Counted from the stretch's first letter, positions 1 through 12,077 are shown. The stretch is 64,000 nucleotides of DNA from an uncultured Candidatus Actinomarina sp. (GCA_902593795.1 CACJJR010000002.1:1-64000); one strand, 5' to 3'. Translations and numbers: made by a program. Notes: generated from the sequence alone by a model not told the origin.

Positions 1-313
1 TTTTATAAAAACTTCAACAGGAAAATTGCCAATCGGATCATCTCGACAGGCATGCTACGTCATGCTTAAATCAGTACTAGATTATGAGACTATAACTGGA
101 GTAAAGGCAGGAATAAAAGTTGCTGGAGGTATAAGAGATTCAAAAGATGCTATTAAATACTTAGTGATGATTAATGAAGAAATGGGTTCAGATTGGTTAA
201 ATCCAAATCTATTTAGATTTGGTGCATCAAGTTTGCTTGATGATGTATTAAAACAAATTAAAAAACTCAAGACAGGCGCTTATCAAGCTAGTTATTATTT
301 TCCTAGAGGATGA
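1..313 (+). CDS. deoC: Deoxyribose-phosphate aldolase, 3' part (cut by window start)
   Basis: The last 103 or so codons of a class I aldolase that splits 2-deoxyribose 5-phosphate into acetaldehyde and glyceraldehyde 3-phosphate. The reading frame is open from base 2 and begins with FIKTSTGK, which carries the Schiff-base lysine of DeoC. It continues with the VKAGIKVAGGI strand that holds the second active-site lysine. The true start lies outside the window, so the internal TTG at 26 is not a start. Six bases separate it from an aldehyde dehydrogenase, which fits oxidation of the acetaldehyde or of the triose product. Confidence 0.93.
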   Translation, partial: FIKTSTGKLPIGSSRQACYVMLKSVLDYETITGVKAGIKVAGGIRDSKDAIKYLVMINEEMGSDWLNPNLFRFGASSLLDDVLKQIKKLKTGAYQASYYFPRG

Positions 314-319
314 TTAAAT

Positions 320-1759
320 ATGAATGATTGGGAATATTCAGAGTCTATTGAGTCAGCAGAGATTGTTTCTATAAAGAAAAAGTACACGAACTATATTGGT
401 GGAAAATTTTTAGAACCAAAGAGCAAAAAATATTTAAATACAATATCTCCATCTACTGAGAATTTATTAGCAAAAGTACCATTGTCTAACCAACAAGATG
501 TGAATAGTGCTGTAAACGCTGCAAGAATTGGCTTCGAGACATGGTCTAAAATATCACCAAGCCAACGGTCTAGATATTTATTTAAAATCGCAAGGTTGAT
601 TCAAGAAAGATCAAGAGAATTCGCCGTTTTAGAATCATTGGATGGGGGTAAACCAATTAAAGAATCGAGAGATTTTGACCTCCCACAGGTTGCAGCTAAT
701 TTTTTCTATTTTGCAGGATGGGCTGACAAGCTTGATTTGTCGTGGTCAACTAAGACTTTAAAACCATACGGGGTTGTTGGTCAGATTATCCCTTGGAATT
801 TTCCTCTACTAATGCTTGCTTGGAAAATAGCTCCTGCATTGGCAACAGGAAATACAGTTGTTTTAAAACCTGCTGAAAGTACTCCTTTGACAGCTTTGTT
901 ATTTGCTGAAATTTGTGAACAAGCCGGTCTTCCAGCAGGAGTTGTGAATATAGTGACTGGTGATGGCAGTACAGGGTCACTAATTGTAAATCATAAAGAC
1001 ATTAACAAAATTGCATTTACTGGTTCAACTCAAGTTGGAAAACTTATTCAAAAATCTTTAGCAGGAAGGGAAGTTGGTCTAACTTTAGAGCTTGGTGGTA
1101 AAGCAGCAAATATTGTATATGAAGATGCAGCTATTGATCAAGCGGTAGAAGGTGTTGTAAATGGAATATTTTTTAATCAAGGACATGTATGCTGCGCTGG
1201 TAGTAGATTACTTCTTCAAGAATCAATCCATGACCAATTTATATCTAAGCTAGAAAAAAGAATGCAATCTTTAAGAGTTGGAAATCCATTAGATAAAAAT
1301 ACCGATATTGGTGCTATAAATTCAAAAGAACAATTAGATAAAATAACCAATTTAGTAAATGAAGGTTTAGAAGATGGGGGAGAGCTATTTCAAACTCAAT
1401 GTGATTTACCTGGTAATGGTTTTTGGTTTAGGCCTACTTTATTTACGAATGTTCAACCTTCGTATTCAATTGCAAGGGAAGAGATATTTGGTCCTGTACT
1501 GACTACTTTAACTTTTAGAACACCTGAAGAAGCTGTAGAAATTGCAAATAATACAGAGTATGGTTTATCAGCTGGTGTTTGGACTGAAAAAGGTTCGAAA
1601 ATTTTATGGACAGCAGACAGACTTGACGCTGGTGTTGTATGGGCAAATACATTCAACAAATTTGATCCTTCTTCACCATTCGGTGGATATAAAGAATCAG
1701 GATTTGGCAGAGAGGGAGGCAGGCACGGTCTTCTTTCTTACTTAAAGGCATCATCATGA
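320..1759 (+). CDS. NAD(P)-dependent aldehyde dehydrogenase
   Basis: Full-length (479 aa) ALDH-superfamily enzyme oxidising an aldehyde to the acid. The visible motifs are PWN with Asn160 (oxyanion hole), VLKPAE with the cofactor-binding Lys183, ELGGK with the general base Glu257, and NQGHVCCAG with catalytic Cys291. The C-terminal EEIFGPV and GGYKESGFGRE motifs are also present. It follows deoC by 6 bases and overlaps the next ALDH-like gene by ATGA, so the three are probably one transcript. The substrate is not visible in the sequence; acetaldehyde from DeoC is the contextual guess. Confidence 0.93.
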   Translation: MNDWEYSESIESAEIVSIKKKYTNYIGGKFLEPKSKKYLNTISPSTENLLAKVPLSNQQDVNSAVNAARIGFETWSKISPSQRSRYLFKIARLIQERSREFAVLESLDGGKPIKESRDFDLPQVAANFFYFAGWADKLDLSWSTKTLKPYGVVGQIIPWNFPLLMLAWKIAPALATGNTVVLKPAESTPLTALLFAEICEQAGLPAGVVNIVTGDGSTGSLIVNHKDINKIAFTGSTQVGKLIQKSLAGREVGLTLELGGKAANIVYEDAAIDQAVEGVVNGIFFNQGHVCCAGSRLLLQESIHDQFISKLEKRMQSLRVGNPLDKNTDIGAINSKEQLDKITNLVNEGLEDGGELFQTQCDLPGNGFWFRPTLFTNVQPSYSIAREEIFGPVLTTLTFRTPEEAVEIANNTEYGLSAGVWTEKGSKILWTADRLDAGVVWANTFNKFDPSSPFGGYKESGFGREGGRHGLLSYLKASS

Positions 1760-2583
1760 TAGATATTAAAAAAACTTACAAAAACTATGTAGGCGGTAAA
1801 TATGTTCGTTCAGAATCTGGAAAAACATATACTAAGGAATTAAAAAATGAATATTATGAATTGCCTTTAACTTCAAAAAAAGACATAAGAGATGCTGTTA
1901 CATCATCTAAAGATGGGTATAAAAAATGGTCTTCAACAACTCCTTATTTAAGAATGCAGATTCTCTATCGTTTATCAGAGATGATTGAAGGAAATAAAGA
2001 AAGTTATGTTGACTTACTTATGGACCACGGGGTAACAAAACAAAAAGCAAACAAAGATATCGATGAATCGATACAAAATATAGTTTGGTTTGCTGGATTA
2101 GCTGATAAATGGGAACAATTAGCAGGTAATCTAAATCCTGTTTCAGAAGAATACTTCAATATTTCACATCAAAACCCTATTGGAGTTGTCTTTTCACTGA
2201 GCGGTTCTAATGTATCCTTAAATGAGTTACTAATGAGTATTCTCCCATCGTTAACAGTTGGTTGCTCAGTAATATCATATTCTGAAGAAAATAGTATTTT
2301 GGCACTGAAATTTGCAGAAGACATAAATAATTCTGATTTCCCATCTGGATCTTTGAATATACTTTCTGGAAAATTTGAAAAAATTCTTGATGACGTGAGT
2401 AAACATGTTGAAATAAATTTAGTGGCACTGCATAAAGAACTGGATAATGACGGATTAAAAGTTATAGAGGAAAATGCTTCAGAATCTGTTAAAAGAGTAT
2501 TTTCACAACCATCTACAGAAGGTTTATCATCTATTCTTCCTTACCTTGAAACTAAAACAGTCTGGCATCCAAAAGGCACATAA
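1756..2583 (+). CDS. Truncated ALDH-like protein lacking the catalytic half
   Basis: A 275-residue protein that aligns with the N-terminal cofactor-domain half of the preceding ALDH (YVGGKYV near the start, FAGLADKWEQLAG, then IGVVFSLSGSN where the active enzyme has a PWN motif). The cofactor-contacting VLKPAE becomes ISYSEE. There is no ELGGK and no catalytic cysteine region. The reading frame is clean and ends in a distinct WHPKG tail, so it does not look like fresh decay. Its start overlaps the full ALDH by 4 bases. From memory, actinobacterial deoC loci often carry such a short second ALDH. A structural or regulatory subunit is inference. Confidence 0.8.
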   Translation: MIDIKKTYKNYVGGKYVRSESGKTYTKELKNEYYELPLTSKKDIRDAVTSSKDGYKKWSSTTPYLRMQILYRLSEMIEGNKESYVDLLMDHGVTKQKANKDIDESIQNIVWFAGLADKWEQLAGNLNPVSEEYFNISHQNPIGVVFSLSGSNVSLNELLMSILPSLTVGCSVISYSEENSILALKFAEDINNSDFPSGSLNILSGKFEKILDDVSKHVEINLVALHKELDNDGLKVIEENASESVKRVFSQPSTEGLSSILPYLETKTVWHPKGT

Positions 2584-2630
2584 ACTGTCTTACTAACAAT
2601 TTATAGTTATATATATAACTCATACCCTGT

Positions 2631-2662
2631 ATTGGCTACTTTGATTAATCAAAGTAGCCAAT
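2631..2662. repeat. Perfect 32-base palindrome, probable terminator or operator
   Basis: Two 16-base arms (ATTGGCTACTTTGATT and its exact reverse complement) meet without a spacer in the gap between the ALDH-like gene and the thioesterase gene. As RNA it would form a strong hairpin at the end of the deoC-ALDH operon. Only a weak T-run follows (ATTTAAAG), so it is not a textbook rho-independent terminator. A dyad operator for the gene at 2684 is the alternative. Confidence 0.6.
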
Positions 2663-2683
2663 TTAAAGTAAAATAATTAAATT

Positions 2684-3085
2684 ATGAATGATAAAACTTG
2701 GGGAAACTTACCAATTCCCAATATATACATTGAACTTGAGGGCAACTTTATTGATTTTAATGAAGATGAAGAATCTCTTACCTGTGACTTTCCCGTTCTT
2801 TCAAAATTTTTCAACCCTATGGACACAACATTGGGAGGTATTCTAGATTCTTATATGGATTGTACTATGGGACCTTTGAGCTATTTGCTAGGCGAGATGG
2901 TAGTTACAAAAACTTTTACAGCAAAATATATAAGACCAGTCACTGGAGGTTATAAAAAAGTCACAGCTAAGGCCTGGAGAGATTCAGTGTCGGAAAAAGG
3001 TTCAATTTATAAAGCTGAACTATATCTCGACACAGGAGAATTAGCAGCAATATCAGAAGGCTTATTTGTAACTCCTAAAAACTAG
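2684..3085 (+). CDS. Hotdog-fold thioesterase (PaaI-like)
   Basis: 133 residues with the hotdog pattern of acyl-CoA thioesterases. An N-terminal strand region is followed by NPMDTTLGGILDSYMDC, which matches the PaaI-type HGG..ATLLD helix, and by KTFTAKYIRPV strands. The canonical His/Asn of the HGG motif is replaced (TLGGILD), so catalytic detail is uncertain. It probably hydrolyses an acyl-CoA, substrate unknown. It stands alone after the 32-base palindrome. Its TAG stop interlocks with the stop of the convergent EamA gene in the tetramer CTAG. Confidence 0.75.
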   Translation: MNDKTWGNLPIPNIYIELEGNFIDFNEDEESLTCDFPVLSKFFNPMDTTLGGILDSYMDCTMGPLSYLLGEMVVTKTFTAKYIRPVTGGYKKVTAKAWRDSVSEKGSIYKAELYLDTGELAAISEGLFVTPKN

Positions 3086-3936
3086 GTTTTTGTTTTTGAG
3101 AATTGAAATGCAGACATGATTACGGTGACAATTCCAATAAGTTGAATTATTTGAGTCGTTTCATTTAGAAAAATATACCCAAAGATCATAGAAAAAATAG
3201 GAATAATATATACAGTTATTGAACCAGCTATAGCGCCAACATCGTCAATTAGGTTATAAAAAGATAGAAACGCTATTCCACTGCTGCCAATACCTAACAA
3301 AAGCATTGGAAACAATGATATTTCATATGTTGGTAGCGTAAAACTACTGTTTAGAATTAATAGTATAAATGAAATTACTGTTGCATATCTTAGAGCAATT
3401 TTTAAGGTCTGAAGGGACCCATACTCTTTAATTAACGACTGTACGATATTGGCTGCAAAACCGTAGCTTATCGAGGCTAATAGAGCTAACAATGCTCCTA
3501 AATTTAAATCTTCAAATGCATTACTAAATCCAAACGAGACAAAATATATTCCAATAAATCCAGTTATTAAATATATAATTTGCTTTTTCAAAATTTTATC
3601 TTTAAAAACTAAAACTGCGATAAGGCTTATAAATATTGGAGTAGAACCGTTAATTAAACCTGCAAGACTGGAAGTAATTGTTTCTTCTGCTTTAGCAAAA
3701 AGATAAAAAGGAAATGACATCCATAAAAGACCTACTAACGCTAATTGAAAATGTTTATGAATTGGAAAGTTACTTTTTTTAAAATTTAATAAATTAATGA
3801 ATAACATACCAATAAGAATTCTGTAAAAAGAAATATTGTAAGCATTCAACTCTTCTAAAGCATATTTCATCATTAAAAAAGAAGAACCCCATAAAGAAGA
3901 GGTCAATAATATTTGTAGGTAGTTTTTAATTTGCAT
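3082..3936 (-). CDS. EamA/DMT-family permease
   Basis: A 284-residue integral membrane protein with about ten predicted transmembrane helices and the two-fold repeat of the drug/metabolite transporter superfamily. The N-terminal SLWGSSFLMMKYAL and the inner FYRILIGMLF motifs are typical of EamA. The second half starts near residue 145 with LGALLALLASISYG. It probably exports a small metabolite; the substrate cannot be inferred. The upstream leader contains a potentially folded RNA (3956-4022), so a riboswitch is conceivable. No clear Shine-Dalgarno sequence precedes the ATG. Confidence 0.88.
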   Translation of the reverse strand: MQIKNYLQILLTSSLWGSSFLMMKYALEELNAYNISFYRILIGMLFINLLNFKKSNFPIHKHFQLALVGLLWMSFPFYLFAKAEETITSSLAGLINGSTPIFISLIAVLVFKDKILKKQIIYLITGFIGIYFVSFGFSNAFEDLNLGALLALLASISYGFAANIVQSLIKEYGSLQTLKIALRYATVISFILLILNSSFTLPTYEISLFPMLLLGIGSSGIAFLSFYNLIDDVGAIAGSITVYIIPIFSMIFGYIFLNETTQIIQLIGIVTVIMSAFQFSKTKT

Positions 3937-3955
3937 TTTTACTTTTTTTAAACAA

Positions 3956-4022
3956 TAGAGTCACCATCCAACAGGGTAGAAGGATTAGTGTAGTGGTTCA
4001 AACTGACACAAAGATGACTCTA
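3956..4022. ncRNA. Candidate structured RNA (three-way junction) in the leader of the EamA gene
   Basis: A perfect 8-bp outer stem (TAGAGTCA at 3956-3963, TGACTCTA at 4015-4022) encloses two hairpins. One is ATCC/GGAT with a 12-base loop (3966-3985). The other is a 7-bp stem with one bulge and a 7-base loop (3988-4009). The segment is about 42% G+C in a much more AT-rich neighbourhood, as is common for folded RNAs in such genomes. Both neighbours are read from the minus strand, so it would sit in the 5' leader of the transporter gene. It matches no riboswitch class I recognise. It could also be a decayed tRNA or chance. Confidence 0.35.
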
Positions 4023-4046
4023 GAAATAGTATATAAATAATTTAAA

Positions 4047-4700
4047 TTATTGGTCAGTTAATAATACTGTTTTTTTTCTTAAGCCAATTAACTTATTTAC
4101 AGGAAGATTGTTTTCTTTTCCTATTTTTTTAATTACTTCTTTTTTATTTTCTCCTGTTACAAATAAATACAAATGCTCAATATCAGTTAATAGTTGATAG
4201 GTTGAGGTGATTCTCCATTTGGTAAGAATATTTACCTCGTTTTTAACAAAACCCTTTATGTTACTATCTACGGCACTGGTATTAGGAAATAATGATGCAA
4301 TATGACCATCATCGCCTACTCCCAGCACAGCAATATTGAATTTATTTATTTTATCAAGTACTTTATTTGTATAACTTTCTGCTGAAAAATGTGGGTCTTC
4401 ATTATAAATATATTCAATAACATCCAATTTTGTATCAGCAAATATTGAATTAATCATGTTTTGATTGGAGATATTCTCACTTGTATCTACATGTCTTTCA
4501 TCAACTGTCCAAAGGGAAATATTGCTATAGTCAAAAAATTTTTCGGCAAATAATTGATAAAAAAGTTGGGGGGTACTGCCACCTGACAGCCCAATACTAA
4601 TGTTCTCAGATCTACTGATTTGTTTACTGATTAGTTCAACAAGTAATTTAGAACACTCTTCGTGCGATTTTTCTTTAATGACTTCTAATGACTCTATCAT
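4047..4700 (-). CDS. pgl: 6-phosphogluconolactonase
   Basis: A 217-residue enzyme of the NagB/RpiA/Pgl fold that hydrolyses 6-phosphogluconolactone in the oxidative pentose phosphate pathway. GLSGGSTP near residue 38, WTVDERHV and GVGDDGHIASLFP (active-site Asp/His loop) are the family signatures. It is divergent from murA, with only 34 bases between the two start codons. No zwf or gnd is seen in this window. Length is slightly below the usual 230-260. Confidence 0.92.
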   Translation of the reverse strand: MIESLEVIKEKSHEECSKLLVELISKQISRSENISIGLSGGSTPQLFYQLFAEKFFDYSNISLWTVDERHVDTSENISNQNMINSIFADTKLDVIEYIYNEDPHFSAESYTNKVLDKINKFNIAVLGVGDDGHIASLFPNTSAVDSNIKGFVKNEVNILTKWRITSTYQLLTDIEHLYLFVTGENKKEVIKKIGKENNLPVNKLIGLRKKTVLLTDQ

Positions 4701-4734
4701 TGCTTTTCTTACATTTGTTTTTTAAGTAGTATCA

Positions 4735-5991
4735 ATGTTAGTGGAAAAAAGCATACAAATAATTGGCAGTAAAAAATTAAACGGCACCATTGAAGTTTCT
4801 GGTGCAAAAAATGCTGTGCTGAAACAAATGATATTGCCAATCTTATCAGAGGGAAAATACAAAATTGAAAATGTTCCGGACATCGCAGATGTTTACTATA
4901 TGCAAGAAGTGCTGAATGTTTTGGGGATAACTTCAGAGTTAACAAATAAGTCTTTAGTAATTGATTCCCCTTCAAATATTTCTGTAGAAGCACCTTATGA
5001 AGTAGTTCAAAAAATGAGAGCTTCGATTATTGTTCTAGGACCTTTGTTGGCCAGAAAAGGAGAAGCAAAAATCGCTTTTCCTGGTGGAGACCAACTTGGA
5101 CCAAGGCCTGTAAAAATGCATATAGAAGCACTAGAAAAAATGGGTGCTAATTTTGAATTAGATCATGGTGTTCTTATTGGGAAAACTGATGGATTAAAGG
5201 GTGTGGAAATTAATCTAACTTATGCCTCTGTTGGAGCAACAGAAAATACATTACTTGCTGCTGTTTTAGCTGATGGTACAACTATTATCGAAAATGCTGC
5301 TCGAGAACCTGAAATTGTAGATTTAGTCAAAATGTTAAAAAATATGGGCGCTCAAATTGAAGGCGAAGGGACCAGTGAAATTGTTATTCATGGAGTGGAC
5401 TCACTTAAAAGCACTAACCACAAAGTAATTGGTGATAGAGTTGTTACGGGTACCTATCTCGGAGCTTTTTTAGCTTCAGGAGGTGCTGGAATTATTAAAG
5501 GGATTAATCCTAATCACTTGCCAATGGAATTAAAAAAATTCCAAGAGATGGGTGCAGTATTGAATATTAGCGATGATTCGATAGCGATAGAGAGCTCCAA
5601 AGAAATTTCTTCAATTGAAATTTCAACTTTACCTTTTCCTGGAATAGCAACTGATTTACAACCAATTTTTGGTGCTTGCTTATTAAAAGCAAATGGAACT
5701 TCTATAATTACTGAAAATGTCTACGACCAAAGATTTCAGTGGATTCCTGAAGTACAAAGAATGGGTGCAGACATTCAAACAGGATGGCAACACGCAATGA
5801 TAAAGGGCGTTAACGAACTATCAGGAGCCCCTGTACATTCAACAGATATTAGAACAGGTGCAAGTTTAATAATTGCTGCATTACAAGCTGATGGAGAATC
5901 AATCATTACAGGAATAGATCATATAGAAAGAGGATATGAAAATATTGTTGATTTACTGAGTTCGGTTGGTTGCGAAATACAATATACTTAA
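4735..5991 (+). CDS. murA: UDP-N-acetylglucosamine 1-carboxyvinyltransferase with Asp at the Cys position
   Basis: First committed step of peptidoglycan synthesis, transferring enolpyruvate from PEP to UDP-GlcNAc in the cytoplasm. 418 residues with SGAKNAVLK (Lys/Asn of the active site), MRASIIVLGPLLAR and a C-terminal RGYENIVDLL segment. The catalytic loop reads PGGDQLGPRP: Asp119 occupies the place of Cys115 in E. coli, as in the mycobacterial enzyme. Known Asp-type MurA proteins are insensitive to fosfomycin. The ATG at 4735 is preferred, with a GTG two codons downstream possible. Four bases separate it from the Nfu-domain gene. Confidence 0.95.
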   Translation: MLVEKSIQIIGSKKLNGTIEVSGAKNAVLKQMILPILSEGKYKIENVPDIADVYYMQEVLNVLGITSELTNKSLVIDSPSNISVEAPYEVVQKMRASIIVLGPLLARKGEAKIAFPGGDQLGPRPVKMHIEALEKMGANFELDHGVLIGKTDGLKGVEINLTYASVGATENTLLAAVLADGTTIIENAAREPEIVDLVKMLKNMGAQIEGEGTSEIVIHGVDSLKSTNHKVIGDRVVTGTYLGAFLASGGAGIIKGINPNHLPMELKKFQEMGAVLNISDDSIAIESSKEISSIEISTLPFPGIATDLQPIFGACLLKANGTSIITENVYDQRFQWIPEVQRMGADIQTGWQHAMIKGVNELSGAPVHSTDIRTGASLIIAALQADGESIITGIDHIERGYENIVDLLSSVGCEIQYT

Positions 5992-5994
5992 AGT

Positions 5995-6267
5995 ATGGCA
6001 AATTTAAATTTACCTGAAGTAAAAGATAGAGACCCAAACATTGAGGTCGATCTAGATATTTTAAATGACACTATTGAATATATTAGGCCTGCAGTCCAAG
6101 CAGATGGCGGGGATATTAAGTTATCATCTGTAGAAAATGGAGTAGTAAATATTGAAATGTTAGGTGCTTGTCAAGGGTGCCCTATGTCAATTGCTACACT
6201 TAAAAGCGGAATAGAAAGAATATTAATGGATAAAGTTCCTGGAGTAGTAGAAGTTATTGCAACTTAA
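5995..6267 (+). CDS. Stand-alone NifU C-terminal (Nfu) domain protein
   Basis: A 90-residue single-domain protein of the NifU C-terminal family, which assembles or carries Fe-S clusters. It shows IRPAVQADGGDI and the cluster-binding CxxC in GACQGCPMS (Cys59 and Cys62), followed by LKSGIERIL. It sits 3 bases behind murA and so is probably cotranscribed with it. The family normally works downstream of a cysteine desulfurase, and one is encoded at 7359. Two other Nfu-family proteins occur in the window (23375 and 46938). Confidence 0.92.
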   Translation: MANLNLPEVKDRDPNIEVDLDILNDTIEYIRPAVQADGGDIKLSSVENGVVNIEMLGACQGCPMSIATLKSGIERILMDKVPGVVEVIAT

Positions 6268-6879
6268 TTAATTTGTTACTCTAGTTGAGTAAAAATTAAC
6301 GCCTCTCAAAATTCCTTTATCTACAACCGGCTCAATAACATATCTGACATTATTAATAGTTACTCCACCACCCATCTGAACTGGATTATCTACCTCGTCG
6401 TACAACCCAATTTTTGTTAATACTGACTCTCTATCTTCTTTATTAAGAGAATCATCAGACATTGCAATTATGATTAAAAAGAAAAGTCTTGTTCTTTGCG
6501 CAGTAAATTCATCATCTACTACTGGCGAAAAGAATTCGACACCTTCAACAATTTGATTTGATACTAAAACATTAAGAATAAAGTTTGATTGTGGATTTTC
6601 ACTAAGGCCAAATTGATAAAATAGTATATTTTGATCTGTAGATGTCCACTGAACTTCATCTGGATTAATTGAAAAGTATAAAAGAGTTTCTTCATCTTCT
6701 GAAATCTCGTTAACTAGTATGTTCCAATTTGCAACAAATTGAGTTGGATTTTCTCCTAACCCTTGCTCAAAAACTATCTCTACTCCAGTTGCAGAATTAT
6801 CTTCTTCTTCGTTTGTTTCTACCTCAGTTGTACAACTTGAAATTAATAATAAGATTAAAAAATAGTAAAATTTATTCAT
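6268..6879 (-). CDS. Predicted lipoprotein of unknown function
   Basis: 203 residues beginning with a lipoprotein signal (hydrophobic YYFLILLLISSC, Cys16 as the predicted lipidation site) and an acidic low-complexity linker (TEVETNEEEDN). The rest is a soluble extracellular domain with no motif I recognise. Its start overlaps the SRPBCC gene by 4 bases, so the two form an operon. Its stop codon abuts the stop of the convergent Nfu gene with no base between. Function unknown. Confidence 0.75.
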   Translation of the reverse strand: MNKFYYFLILLLISSCTTEVETNEEEDNSATGVEIVFEQGLGENPTQFVANWNILVNEISEDEETLLYFSINPDEVQWTSTDQNILFYQFGLSENPQSNFILNVLVSNQIVEGVEFFSPVVDDEFTAQRTRLFFLIIIAMSDDSLNKEDRESVLTKIGLYDEVDNPVQMGGGVTINNVRYVIEPVVDKGILRGVNFYSTRVTN

Positions 6880-7316
6880 TGTTCAATTATCTTTTTTAGA
6901 TTATTAAGATTTTTTTTCCAAATAGCTTTTAAAACTATACCACCAAAAAATTCGGCAAATGGACCACCAAGATAAAATGGTGCTTTTAATTCTTCAATCC
7001 AATCAAATTTAGTTGTATCCTCAGTATTCTTACTTAAATAGAAAGCACCTTCTCCAGTCACTATGCCTTCATGAACTACTCCAATACTTTTCATTTCGTC
7101 CCATGATGTTACGGTTATAATATCATTTAAAGATAATGGGCCAACTTTAGTTAAAACTTTCATTTTTGTGTCCATTCCGAACTTATTTTCTGAAAGAAAG
7201 TCAATTTTTGCAGCATCTTGCATCCAATTAACATGATTTTCCATAATTTTAACTTCATCCCAGACTTCATTTATTGGTCTATCAATAATTGTTGATACTT
7301 TAATTCTTTTACTCAT
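6876..7316 (-). CDS. SRPBCC-family (polyketide cyclase/START-like) protein
   Basis: 146 residues that read as a helix-grip ligand-binding fold. IDRPINEVWDEVKIMENHVNWM at the N terminus is the typical SRPBCC opening, and the C-terminal helix KAIWKKNLNNLKKIIEQ would cover the hydrophobic cavity. Members bind lipids or hydrophobic ligands, or act as cyclases; no ligand can be inferred. It is divergent from the cysteine desulfurase gene, with 42 bases between them, and translationally coupled to the lipoprotein downstream. Confidence 0.8.
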   Translation of the reverse strand: MSKRIKVSTIIDRPINEVWDEVKIMENHVNWMQDAAKIDFLSENKFGMDTKMKVLTKVGPLSLNDIITVTSWDEMKSIGVVHEGIVTGEGAFYLSKNTEDTTKFDWIEELKAPFYLGGPFAEFFGGIVLKAIWKKNLNNLKKIIEQ

Positions 7317-7344
7317 TGCTTGTTAAACAATATTAGTTCATAAG

Positions 7345-7350
7345 TAAAAT
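7345..7350 (+). promoter_or_regulatory. Possible -10 hexamer TAAAAT for the cysteine desulfurase gene
   Basis: TAAAAT lies 8 bases before the ATG at 7359 and no Shine-Dalgarno sequence is present, so transcription may begin at or next to the start codon. In such AT-rich DNA a chance match is quite possible. Confidence 0.35.
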
Positions 7351-7358
7351 AAATATAT

Positions 7359-8500
7359 ATGAATAAAAATGATTATATGTATTTGGACCATGCAGCAACT
7401 ACGCCAATGCGTGAAGTTGCTTTTGAAGCATACAAAAAAACTGAAATGGATGCATATGCTAATTCTTCAGGTGGACATGCTTTGTCTAGAAAAGCAAAAA
7501 ACATATTAGAAGAATCTAGAGAATTTATTTCTAGTTGTTTTGGAGCAGTACCAAATGAAATAACTTTTACGAGTGGAGGCACAGAGGCTGACAATTGGAT
7601 TATTAAAACTCCATTTGTTGACCAAGAAAAAAAATCTGAACTAACGACAACACAGATTGAACATGAAGCTGTTCTTGCATCTGCAGAAAATGTTGATAAA
7701 AAGGGATATAAAGTTAATTTTGTTTCATGTGATGAAGACGGTGTAACTAATATTGAAGAATTAAAGCAATCTATAAATACTAATACATTGATTGCTTCAG
7801 TTATGTATGCCAATAATGAAACTGGCGTCATACAACCTATTAAAGAAATATCACAATCAGTTAAAGATATTAATCCAAAAACTTTATTTCATTCAGATGT
7901 AGTTCAGGCTGTTGCATCAAACAAAATAGATTTCCATAGTTTAGGTATTGATAGTGCTGCTATTTCAGGTCACAAAATAGGAGGTCCGAAAGGAATAGGG
8001 ATTATGTTTTTAAAGACTGGCTACAAAATTCCAAGCCTTCTACATGGTGGTAAACAAGAGCTTGAAAGACGAGCTGGTACGGTAAATGTTTCAGGAGTAG
8101 CCGGATTAGCAGCTGCCTTAAAAGAACAGCAACAAAACTTAGAAGAAGAGACTAAATTAATTGAAAAAGAAAGAATAATTTTTGAATCAAAAATAAAAGA
8201 AGAATTTGATGTAAAAATTATTGGAGAAAATGTAAGAAGATTATGTCACATTTCAAATATACAATTTAGAGATATTAATTCTGAAACATTAATGGTTGCT
8301 TTAGATTTGAACGGTATGGGTGTTTCAAGAGGTTCAGCTTGTGCTAGTGGTGCACAGAAACCTTCTCATGTTTTAAAAGCAATGAATGTTGAAGATAGAG
8401 TTATAAATAATCATCTAAGATTTAGTTTTGGATGGAATATTGAAATAGGAGATGGTAGTAAATCTGCTGAAATTGTGAAAAATACAATTAAGGAAATAAT

Positions 8501-8504
<4 letters not shown>
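7359..8504 (+). CDS. iscS: Cysteine desulfurase (IscS/NifS class)
   Basis: PLP enzyme of 381 residues that removes sulfur from cysteine for Fe-S clusters and thiolated tRNA. MYLDHAATTPM starts the protein. The PLP lysine is in SGHKIGGPKG, and the active-site cysteine loop is RGSACASGAQKPSHVL. It overlaps mnmA by 4 bases (TTGA), which strongly suggests that it feeds persulfide sulfur to tRNA 2-thiolation. It may also serve the Nfu proteins in this window. NifS and IscS cannot be distinguished by eye, so the symbol reflects the mnmA linkage. Confidence 0.92.
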
Positions 8505-12033
<3,529 letters not shown>

Positions 12034-12077
12034 ACATTAAAATAATATCTAAGAAATAAAAAGAGACCAAAGCGAAA

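Noticed and set aside
1756-2583. Frameshifted or decaying second aldehyde dehydrogenase
   Set aside because: The frame is clean, no ALDH catalytic half follows in any frame before the palindrome, and the C-terminal tail is distinct. It looks like a stable short protein.
3956-4022. Reading the folded segment on the plus strand as a tRNA (7-bp acceptor, D-arm-like hairpin with GGG in the loop, 7-base loop with TTC)
   Set aside because: There is no T-arm between the second hairpin and the 3' acceptor strand, T33 is missing and the neighbouring genes run on the other strand. It is kept only as a structured-RNA candidate.
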